Shown one piece after another: positions 11,601 through 20,435 of a DNA stretch of 64,000 bases (positions within the stretch are counted from its first letter, which is position 1; every line of letters starts with the position of its first letter). Source of the stretch: Nematostella vectensis. Lineage: Eukaryota > Cnidaria > Anthozoa > Actiniaria > Edwardsiidae. The notes beneath the pieces are model-generated. The model saw nothing but the letters and a program-made list of their open reading frames with translations, ran no database searches and was not told the DNA's origin. The position numbers and the translations under genes were made by a program. The DNA is taken from NCBI RefSeq assembly GCF_932526225.1, contig NC_064035.1, positions 11,767,296 to 11,831,295 of the forward strand. The letters are read 5' to 3'.

Positions 11601-14600
11601 TGGTAGTCAATGGCAAGTCACGGCAGTCCATGGTAGTCAATGGCAAGTCATGGCAGCCCATGGTAGTCAATGGCAAGTCATGGCAGCCCATGGTAGTCAA
11701 TGGCAAGTCATGGCAGCCCATGGTAGTCAATGGCAAGTCATGGCAGTCCATGGTAGTCAATGGCAAGTCACGGCAGTCCATGGTAGTCAATGGCAAGTCA
11801 CGGCAGCCCATGGTAGTCAATGGCGAGTCATGGCAGTCCATGGTAGTCAGTGGCAAGTCATGGTAGTCCATGGTAGTCAATGGCAAGTCATGGCAGTCCA
11901 TCTTAGTCAGTGGCGAGTCATGGTAGTCCATGGTAGTCAATGGCAAGTCATGGCAGTCCATGGTAGTCAATGGCAAGTCATGGCAGTCCATGGTAGTCAA
12001 TGGCAAGTCATGGCAGCCCATGGTAGTCAATGGCAAGTCACGGCAGTCCATGGTAGTCAATGGCAAGTCATGGCAGCCCATGGTAGTCAATGGCAAGTCA
12101 TGGCAGCCCATGGTAGTCAATGGCAAGTCATGGCAGCCCATGGTAGTCAATGGCAAGTCATGGCAGTCCATGGTAGTCAATGGCAAGTCATGGCAGTCCA
12201 TGGTAGTCAATGGCAAGTCACGGCAGCCCATGGTAGTCAATGGCGAGTCATGGCAGTCCATGGTAGTCAGTGGCAAGTCATGGTAGTCCATGGTAGTCAA
12301 TGGCAAGTCATGGCAGCCCATGGTAGTCAATGGCAAGTCATGGCAGCCCATGGTAGTCAATGGCAAGTCATTGCAGTCCATGGTAGTCAATGGCAAGTCA
12401 TGGCAGTCCATGGTAGTCAATGGCAAGTCATGGCAGCCCATGGTAGTCAATGGCAAGTCATGGCAGCCCATGGTAGTCAATGGCAAATCATGGCAGTCCA
12501 TGGTAGTCAATGGCAAGTCATGGCAGTCCATGGTAGTCAATGGCAAGTCACGGCAGCCCATGGTAGTCAATGGCGAGTCATGGCAGTATGCTGCCACTGA
12601 CTGCCATGACTTAATATGCTAATAAGTAGTAATATACTCCCTATAAATTGGGGGTAGGGGTTACCGTAGTTTTCAAGGGTTTGAAATCCGAGGATTGGTA
12701 TTTTTTAGGGTCTAAGAACGCGAAGCTTTTAGATTTATATGATAATGTATATGTTTATAGACTACAGTTTGCCGTTTTGTCGCCGTTTTACCACAGTTTC
12801 TGCCGTTTTACTACAGTTTCTGTAAAAAAAACTATTTTCCATGAAACTGCAAGCATGTCATTTACATTTTTAAACTACAAGAAATTTATTTGATAAATGG
12901 CATTAAAATATTTTTATTGGTATTTTTTAGGGTTATTTTTTGTAAGAGGTATTTTTGGGGGTTGTGATTTTTTCGTACCGTGGTATTTTTTAGAGTAATT
13001 TTTTCGTGTCCGACGGTCACCCATACCCCTTTTACCCAAAGACCCCCCCCAGGAGGTAATATGGCAGTCCATATTACTCAATGGCAAGACATGGCGGCCC
13101 ATGGTAGTAAGGGAAAATTCATTTATTATCCCGAGGGGGGGGGAGGGTGTGAGGATTTTGATAAAAATTTTCCATGCCCCCCCTCCTCCTTACGCTTGCC
13201 CCGTATTTTCGGTCCCCCCCCCCCCCCCCCCCCCCTCCTGAAAGTCGAAGAAAGAAGGGGCAAAGAAAGGAACGGCATAATGACAATGTAAAAGGAACGC
13301 GATCACGAGATTAGCTGCAAGCTGGACAGAAAGTGGAGGAGTAGCCCAATTTACTAACTCCAGGTTGCAACCTGATAATGGTTGATGCTATAGATGACTT
13401 TTAAAAAAAGCACAGCATGAGGAAAGAAAAAAGAAAGAGAGCGAAGAAGACAGCGAATCAGATATAAGCGAGGATTTTGATGATGGAGAATAAGCGCTTA
13501 TAGCATTAAAATGTTTTGTTTATACTTGAGATATGGAACATAGGCACTTTATAATATTATAAAGCGGAAACCGGAAAAAGCGGAAAAAGATGTATTTAGG
13601 GTGTATACAGGTTTGCATTGCATAGATAAAATGTGGCTTAATACGTATCCTGGACTCCTGGATTGTGCATGCCAAATAAACCAAGAAGTCTGATTTGACA
13701 CTTCAGACACGTGAAATTATATAGTAGAGACAACAACCACAGGAATCAGTGACCTCCCCCCTATATAAAATCTAAACACTTCCGGCGTCCCCCCTTTAGA
13801 CCTCAAAAATTTATAACCCTCCCCCCAGTATCCACAGTATCCTCACGACCCCCCCCCCCCCCTCCCTCGGGATAATAAATGAACTTTCCCTAATGGTAAG
13901 TCATGGCAATCCATGGTAGTGGACTACTGGACTGCCATGCCTTGCCATTTAGTATATGGCAGTCCATGGTAGTCCATGGCAAGTCATGGCAGTCCGTGGT
14001 AGTCCATGGCAAGTCATGACAGTCCATGGTAGTCCATGGCAAGTCATGGCAGTCCATGGTAGTAGACTAGTCACGCTAGACGGCAATTGAAGCCCTGTTC
14101 TGGACTCGTCAGCCCGGGAAAAGTATCTGTTCGGTCTGATATATCGTGTCGTCCCTTCTTTTTTTAAATAGTACAGAATCCGTATGTTGTTTTCTTGCAG
14201 CTTCCCGTGTTTGTATTATCGCCGCTGATTCTTGTCACCAAGAATCCGTATGTTGTTTTCTTGCAGCTTCCAGTGTTTTTATTATCGCCGCTGATTCTTG
14301 TCACCATACCCTATTGGATGATAGGTAAGAAACTGATATCGCAACACTTTCGCAGTCCCACCTTCACCAATCTCTGTATTGATCAGTTGATTGAAATTTG
14401 TTATCTCTCGCCATAGATAAGAAACTTTTCCTTAACGTCTGCCAACTTTTAAGTCCATATAACCTGTTAAAGTTGATAGACTTTGTCAATTCTTAATATT
14501 TTCATCTTTCAAATGGTATGTGGTTCGTTTGGCCCCTATAAAACTCGCGTTCGCGCGAATAACTCAAATCTATAGGGTCCTAGTCATTTGTGACGTAGAT

Positions 14601-17600
14601 CGAGATGTCAAGCGCCCCATGACAGGTAATCCGGAATCCGGAATCCATGGGAAAATGAGACTTGTAGCATAAAATTTATTTGAATATTTGGAATCCGGAA
14701 TCCAGGAAAAAATGAGACTTGGAATCCGGAATCCCCACACTAGGATCCGGAATCCACAAACTAGGATCCGGAATCCAGAACCCTTATTGGAGAACCTGTC
14801 GGTCATAGGGCGATGTCAACCAAATTACATCAGAAAATATATGAGCGCGCTAAACCGGTTCCCGTCTTCATGTCTTCTTAGTTATTGCTACAGAACGTTG
14901 TGTGGTTACAACTTTTACCGTCATCTTTATATCTCAACCTGGTAGTCAAATAATTATTCAACTTCAGGAAACAAATCTGTAAAATTTAGCAGATATTTTT
15001 AGTCTGAATAATAATAATAACTTTATTCCAATAAATACCAATACAGGTATATTAGGATAATATACAAAATAGGTTGGCTTATGCCTATCCTCTATTCATA
15101 ATATTTAATTACATCATCACAAAATTTCAGGACTAGGCTCGCAATGGAGTCATCTGTTAAGCTCATAATATACAAAAAAAGGTCTTTTGGCCTTAACAGT
15201 TTGAAAGAGTTATTGATTGCGAATAGATCATTAAAAAATACTCGACGTATACCATTGACATAGTCGCATTCCATTAAGGTATGGTACTCATCCACAACCT
15301 TATTTTTTTCACATTTTTCACAAATCCTTAATTCATAAGGTAAATTTTTATAGCGGCCTGTTTCAATTGCTAGTTTGTGTGCCGAGACACGCAATCTAGT
15401 CATAGATTGTCGGCGTCGAACATTAGCTTCTGGTAAATATTTTTCTAGTTTAAAATTTGTCTTGATCTTGCAATAAGTGCGTAGCTTTCCACTATTTTGA
15501 TTTAACTGTGCCTGGGTTCTTATATAGTACTTTCTTAATATATTTTCCTAGGGTATGAATTTGTTGGTCTTCAACATCTATTTCCTGTAGTGTCTTTAAA
15601 TCACACCAAGCAAATAGGGAATTGATAATCCTTACAGGGACATTAGATGTTGAAGAAAGGCTGATCTTCGCCGTTTCCCCCACTAAGGTGTTTTCATATA
15701 TCCTACTTTTTATTCGGCACCAATATTTTGCCACCAGGGAAGAAATTTGTACTATTAGTGGGGCTTTTCCCAGTTCTCCATATATAGTTTACTTTGAAAA
15801 ATTTAGTCTCAAAAATTGCATACGATGAAGCCCTTCCTAAAAGGCATGTACCCCAACTTCCACAACCGTACAGTAATACTGGTACAACGAGTGGCGAAAA
15901 CAATTTCAACAGTACTTGTATTGACACATTTTCAACATTTGACAGACGGTTTAAAATACAGTGGTATACACGTGTGGCTTTGTTGTATAGACTTTTTAGG
16001 GCACTTTTAAAATTTCCCGAGCAATAAAACTTCAGACCTAGATATGTGTATTACACATTCTAATGGCTCTCCACCGTAGTCCCATTTACCTGTTGTAAAT
16101 TGCCGCCGGTATTGTTGCGGACCAAAAACTAATACTTTAGATTTTTTCATATTAACTGTGAGCTTCCATTTATCTGCGTACATTTTTAGTTTGTGGAGGC
16201 AATTTTCTAGACCGGTGGCTGAGTCAGATAGTATAACCAAATAATCAGCATAGAGGAAACAGTTAAGTTTTGATGTATTATCGAGTTTTACTGGGTCGCA
16301 CGATGAAGAGAATATTTCTGGAATATCATTGATGAAGATGTTGAAAAGGGTTGGGCTTAGGCTGCATCCCTGTTTCACCCCAACGTGAGAAGAAAAGGAA
16401 GGCGTTATACCCTGGTCTAGCTTAACTGATGATCTAACATCTGAATACATACTTTGTAAAAGGGTGATAAATCTTCCGCTACACCCTATTTTTATTAGTT
16501 TGTAAAGTAAACCCTCTCTCCCGACACTGTCGTATGCTTTTTTAAAGTCGATGAAACACGTAAAAAGCGGTTTGTGGCTTGATTTATAAGAGTCAATTAG
16601 GGTTTTTAGTACTAATAAATGGTCGGTCGTGCGAAAGCCCTTTCTAAAACCGATCTGATATCTATTTATTGTTTTTGTATGTGTGCGCGAGCTGCATTCG
16701 CAATCAAGAATGGCGACATTCTCACGAGCGCGCGCCGTTTTTGAAACCTACAACAAAACGATATTTTCTTTTTTCGCATAAAAGTCTCGACTTTAAATTA
16801 TTATTCGCTTCATTGTGGGTAGCATTGCAATAGAAAACAATTTGCCAATATTTTGTGGTATTGCCGTCTCTGAATTTTAACGGATTTAAGTGATTCAGAT
16901 TTTCCCGCCAAAACTTGGAATTATTCACTCGATTCAATCTCCTTTCGCACGGCCAGGAAAATTTTCAAAGATCTGTAGGAAATTTAAATTTCAATCAAAT
17001 TTAATTCCCTTTTCAGAATTTGGAGCGATTTTGAAGCAAAAAAAAAATGTTCAGGTTTCGTTATTTTCACACGCGCGCTGAAAAATAGCGTCATTTCAAA
17101 CGAGCGCGCGCTGCTTTTGAATTTTATTTTCAATCACAATTTTTGTCCGCGCCTTTTATACCGCGGGTCCTTCTTTAATTAATTGCAGAACACCAAAAGG
17201 CCTTGCTGACTATTTTTCATAATTTCCTTCGTGTAGGTCGCAAATGTTCGTACTGTATATAAAAGAAATAGCTAACATGAAGGTGGCTAATAATGGTAAA
17301 TCAGTAAAAAAGGCACTTCACAAGGTCCGATTCAGGATAACAGAGGAAATCATCGCCTTGCTAGCAGAGTTTCTCGACGCTCCAGGGACGCAGAAAGTAT
17401 ACGAAATATGGCTGAAACTCTTTTTATCCAGCGACCAGTAATTTTTTTTTTAAAGTTCTCTGTCCCCAGATGACCCCTCTGTTCACCTCTTCCCTAGATG
17501 CACGCATCTCATTTCCTTTGTTACAGGTCTCCGAAGCAATGGCCTCCGCTACCTACTTACCTATGGCATTCTAGCGTTGACGACAAATGTGGCAGTCTCA

Positions 17601-19850
17601 TACGGTACAAACAGGGGGAATAATGAAATAATGAAAATAGTTATATTATATGTATTAGTTATATTGTTTCGACCCTGGTGCGTGTGTTAATGCTAGGCCA
17701 TGCATAGCCGTAGCAGGCCATGTGAGGTTCGGGGAGGGGGGGGGCACAAATACAAAAACATTAAGAAAATACTGGGGGGGGGGGGGCACAGCCACACCCC
17801 TATTTTTCATTTCCTTGTAATTTTTTTCGGGGGACACATGTCCCCAGTGCCCCACCCCCTCCTGCTAGGGCCCTGCTGTGTATCGACTGATTCATGTGTT
17901 TATGCTAGGCTATGTTGTATCGACTCTGGTAAGCACAGTACAGGCTGCTGGTGCAATCAGTACGCCTTTGATGCTTCCGCTTCTCCTGCTTGGTGGGTTC
18001 TACCTCAAAAACACGTAAGTTTCCAGAATTAATGCGTGCTTTATAAATAAGTTCTATTTGAAAAATACCCTGCCAATTGTTCCCTTAGTCACATTGGGTG
18101 CCAGATGTTTGTCGCTCCCAGCAGCCGCCAACCCTCTCGTCAGCGATTGTTCGTTGTTTTCGGTGGTGCGCGAGTCTCTGTAAACCTTGGGTATTCCCGC
18201 CCGGGGAGAGAGGGGGGGGGGGGAGGGACTCTCCATAAAGTAGACGGGGGGTGACCGTCCTATCTTTAAGGGTAGAAAATTTCGACCGACTGCTATCCAA
18301 TAATTTTTCCGATTCTGTTATCTCTTTGGGTTTAAAATTCGACCAAATGCTATTCCTAAAGGGTGTTTAACCTTTTTTTTTCGATTCTGCTATCTCTTAG
18401 GGTATAAAATTCGACTAACTGCTATTCCTAAGGGGGTGTTAAACGTTTTTTTTTATTCTGCTATCTCTTAGGGTTAAAAACTCCTTCAACCACACACAAT
18501 TTGCTATCTCTTAGGGGTATTTCCGAGTTGACCGCACCCAAAGTGCTAGGTTAAAATCGATTTTGCCGACGATCACCCCAACGATCACGAACAATCTGTT
18601 GTAAATCAGCCGGCAATGAGTCAACATTGTATTGTAATGTACTGCATTTATGTACTCTGCAGCACGGTCCCTGTGTACTTCTTATGGCTTCAGTACTTGT
18701 CGTGGTTCCAATACGGATTCGAACTCTTAAACCTGAACCAGTGGACAAACTATGGTAACATTGGTAAATACTCATTTTCGAATTTTATATTACCAATATC
18801 ATAATCAATATTATCATCATCATTGTCATCATCACTATTATCATCGCTGGAAGGGTTACATAACGAAAATTGGGGGAGATGGGGGGGGGGGGGGGGGTAA
18901 GGAATAAATGTCTCCTATCGTCAATACCAGACATTGTTTATAGTGGTTTATAGAGGCCTGGTGCCATGGAAATCTTCAAAAGAATTTAGGGCTGCTGTAA
19001 ATAGCATACAATGTCTAGGTAGGTAAACTAATTGAAAAAAAAAATCAAAAAGTTTTTTAATCATTTGTGACAGAAAACTGTAGTGGTGGTACAACTAACA
19101 ACTCTACTGAGGGAGGGGTCTGTATAGCAGATGGCAAAGCAGCTATCGCATTCCTAGGCCTAAAAGAGGTAGGTTAACTCCGTTTTTTTTAATTTGCTTA
19201 TTTCAATGCCTGCTCTTAATATCACCTTTACTAATTAAAATTTTTAGGATTAAGTATATAATCTATATATCTATATATCTATATATTAGTATAAATCTAC
19301 TCACATACTATCACGAATCCAGCGATTTGATTGGCTCCTGTACTCACTATCTATTGAGCGATAGATAGCAAGTACCGAAAAACCGGCATTTTTCACACAA
19401 AACAACATTAATTATTATTAAAATCGTCAGTTATTCGAAGGTAGTATGTGACTGGATTTATACTAAAAGAATTAGACTACTCGTTCTCGTTTTCTATGAG
19501 TCAATAGGTATGGTATGTGGACTGGTACAAAAAAAGTCCGGCTACCTAGATCAATTGTGGGTGAATCCTCGAAAGGCTTTCGCGTTACGGGGGCCGTGGA
19601 GTTTAAGACCGTAGTCTAAGCAAGTTGACTATTTAATAGTCAACTCGCCACATTAACTATCTATTGACTCATAGAAAACGAGAACGAGTAGTCTAATTAT
19701 TAAATAGAAAAAACATATAAATAATATAATTCTATGTCTTTATTTCAGAACAACTTAATGAAAGATATCTACGCTTTGATTGGCTTACTTCTCGTGTTTC
19801 GTCTTCTTGCTTTCCTCTTTCTCCTGCGAAGGGCCTATAAGAAGCAATAA
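2650..19850 (+). CDS. ABCG: white-like ABCG half-transporter, 19 exons, 669 aa
   Basis: Coding exons: 2650-2926, 4704-4752, 5136-5322, 5865-5936, 6164-6262, 6613-6779, 7499-7570, 8152-8254, 8521-8595, 8986-9023, 9534-9639, 10083-10214, 10564-10656, 14267-14324, 17527-17604, 17909-18014, 18663-18763, 19074-19168, 19749-19850. They total 2010 nt in unbroken phase. The nucleotide-binding domain has Walker A GASGAGKST (about 107-115, split by intron 2), a Q-loop near 153, signature ISGGEKKR (from 215), Walker B ILFADE (235-240), a D-loop (243-246) and H272. Six membrane helices follow from about residue 400, giving the NBD-then-TMD order of ABCG half-transporters. The NBD and the linker ([25 protein letters not shown]) resemble insect white. 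The start is ATG 2650 with A at -3; a longer frame opening upstream begins at a GTG. Exon 14 has a second usable acceptor (see 14175-14306). The gene is a tandem paralogue of the one at the left edge. Confidence 0.94.
4610..4633. repeat. G24 homopolymer in ABCG intron 1
   Basis: Uninterrupted G run in intron 1 (2927-4703). The rest of this 1.8 kb intron shows no recognisable gene or element. Confidence 0.9.
6811..6944. repeat. hairpin-forming inverted repeat in ABCG intron 6
   Basis: Arms 6811-6866 and 6891-6944 are near-perfect reverse complements, sharing CCCCACATCTTCCCACAACT, around a loop of about 24 bp. The structure looks like a small foldback or MITE; I found no clear target-site duplication. 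Confidence 0.85.
7592..7798. mobile_element. MITE with long TIRs and TA target-site duplication
   Basis: A 207-bp element in ABCG intron 7. Left end TACAGTCGATTGGCAAAAGG and right end ending TTGTCAATCTACTGTA are inverted repeats. Matching arms extend roughly 55 bp, to ATGTAAGCATGGGTA on the left; the left arm carries an extra 20 bp or so. TA dinucleotides flank both ends (7590-7591 and 7799-7800), as expected of Tc1/mariner-type non-autonomous elements. It has no coding capacity. Confidence 0.82.
9240..9475. repeat. 84-bp tandem repeat, about 2.7 copies
   Basis: Copies begin CCCGCATTCGCCACCTGCTG (9308) and CCCGCATTCACCACCTGCTG (9392), with a diverged partial copy before them. Period is 84 bp. 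It lies in ABCG intron 10 (9024-9533). Confidence 0.85.
11237..12590. repeat. 30-bp minisatellite, about 45 copies
   Basis: Perfectly phased 30-bp unit (core CATGGTAGTCAATGGCAAGT) in ABCG intron 13, with C/T, A/G and CC/TC variants. Blocks 11521-11880 and 11941-12300 match almost base for base at a 420-bp offset. A third block (12421-12590) matches 12091-12260 at a 330-bp offset, which indicates higher-order duplication. Because 30 is a multiple of 3, several frames on both strands are open; none has coding evidence. Confidence 0.96.
13060..14066. repeat. outlying fragments of the 30-bp minisatellite
   Basis: Diverged single units occur at about 13060-13110 and a second small cluster at 13886-14066. 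The latter includes a locally inverted unit (GGACTGCCATGCCTTGCCAT near 13928). Between them lie a C22 run (13214-13235), other C/G-rich runs and no gene. The whole stretch is inside ABCG intron 13. Confidence 0.8.
14175..14306 (+). repeat. 66-bp tandem duplication containing a 3' splice site
   Basis: Copies 14175-14240 and 14241-14306 differ at only two positions. Each holds polypyrimidine plus TTTTCTTGCAG and the first 40 nt of ABCG exon 14, so acceptors exist after 14200 and after 14266. The period is 22 codons and both choices stay in frame. The 14266 site gives the usual family length ([19 protein letters not shown]); the 14200 site would insert 22 residues. Confidence 0.95.
14620..14785. 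repeat. GGAATCC-motif cluster
   Basis: At least eight copies of GGAATCC or GGATCC occur in about 165 bp, several as the doublet GGAATCCGGAATCC, spaced by AT-rich sequence that is itself repeated (AAAATGAGACTTG twice). It lies in ABCG intron 14. A looser relative is near 32395-32430. Confidence 0.75.
15003..16677 (-). pseudogene. 5'-truncated, inactivated non-LTR retrotransposon (LINE)
   Basis: Antisense in ABCG intron 14. The minus strand from about 16677 reads reverse-transcriptase motif A ([11 protein letters not shown]), motif B ([20 protein letters not shown]) and motif C as YADYL, where the second catalytic Asp is replaced by Tyr. Further on, frames shift (fragments near 15927-15703, 15734-15492 and 15403-15092); the last carries the LINE C-terminal region [20 protein letters not shown] followed by a CxxC motif. 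The 3' end is an ATT-rich microsatellite at 15007-15022. It is truncated before RT motif A, mutated and frameshifted, so it should be inactive. Confidence 0.9.
16678..17526. other. rest of ABCG intron 14
   Basis: Contains two related stretches, ACGAGCGCGCGCCGTTTTTGA (about 16725) and ACGAGCGCGCGCTGCTTTTGA (about 17099), in AT-rich surroundings. A 65-codon ORF at 17244-17441 has no recognisable family and lies between constitutive exons; I do not call it a gene. Confidence 0.5.
18258..18520. repeat. about 72-bp tandem repeat, 3 copies
   Basis: Repeated block GATTCTGCTATCTCTTAGGG plus TAAAATTCGAC and GCTATTCCTAAGGG, diverged, in ABCG intron 16. Confidence 0.8.
19289..19463. mobile_element. MITE with 22-bp TIRs and TA duplication
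   Basis: Left arm 19289-19310 (GTATAAATCTACTCACATAC) and right arm 19442-19463 are inverted repeats with two mismatches, flanked by TA on both sides. A 175-bp non-coding element in the last ABCG intron. Confidence 0.8.
19470..19698. mobile_element. inverted-repeat element with perfect 38-bp arms
   Basis: Arms 19470-19507 and 19661-19698 are exact reverse complements over 38 bp (inner part TCTCGTTTTCTATGAGTCAA). If the duplication is TA, the element proper is 19475-19693. The interior holds a 21-bp palindrome around 19624-19644 (GTTGACTATT centre AATAGTCAAC) and a GC-rich stretch around 19555-19615. No coding capacity. It starts 7 bp after the neighbouring MITE. Confidence 0.85.
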
Positions 19851-19851
19851 A
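19846..19851 (+). terminator. AATAAA overlapping the ABCG stop codon
   Basis: The TAA stop (19848-19850) is embedded in AATAAA. If used, the 3' UTR would be extremely short; it may be coincidental. Confidence 0.35.
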
Positions 19852-20435
19852 CTCTGGATGCCACTGTTTTGCCCATGGTCTGCTTTATTGTCGGGAGATA
19901 TTTGAGAATTATTTGAGAATAATGAAGTTTTTCACTATACAACCATTTCAAAATAGTAATTCTTACTGTTAAGCCCTAGCCAAATGAATCAGTACAAGTA
20001 AAAACTTGCCTGTTGTTTGGTTAGGGCCTAATAGCCTTTTCTTAATCATGAAGTGTTTGCGATTTAGACGTGTAGCCAAAGAGAATAGTTCATGATTCAT
20101 AACTGAAACAATTTGTGCTATTTTGCCACTGTATGTGACTTTAGTCAGGTGAAGAAGCCACACACATACCCACCCAGATGGCAATGCACAATTATCAAAC
20201 GTTTTATGTACAATGGGTGTGACACTCCTCCTTTTAACCCTTGGCATTTACTGGCCAGGATGGCAATGTATCTCGCTAGTTTAGTGCAATCTGATTATAG
20301 GAACAATAAATTAACATGATCAAATTAAAACAGCAGTATAGAATTAATAAATTGTATTTGTTGTCATCCAGTCTATATACGTTTCAACATCTATTCAGTC
20401 GAATTTCCCTTTTGACTTGAGTTTAGTGTTATCTG
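19851..20435. other. convergent intergenic region, ABCG / OXNAD1 3' ends
   Basis: About 585 bp between two converging genes. Presumably both 3' UTRs; nothing else recognised. Confidence 0.6.

Noticed and set aside
11237-12590. CRISPR-like array
   Set aside because: Contiguous tandem repeats with no unique spacers, in an animal intron.
11203-12600. Long ORFs on both strands in the 30-bp repeat
   Set aside because: Low-complexity translation of a 30-bp minisatellite inside a well-supported intron; several frames are open at once.
17244-17441. 65-codon ORF in ABCG intron 14
   Set aside because: No splice sites joining it in phase and no recognisable family.
19540-19620. Possible small RNA or tRNA-like gene inside the 38-bp-arm element
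   Set aside because: No tRNA cloverleaf, anticodon arm or clear A/B boxes could be made out.
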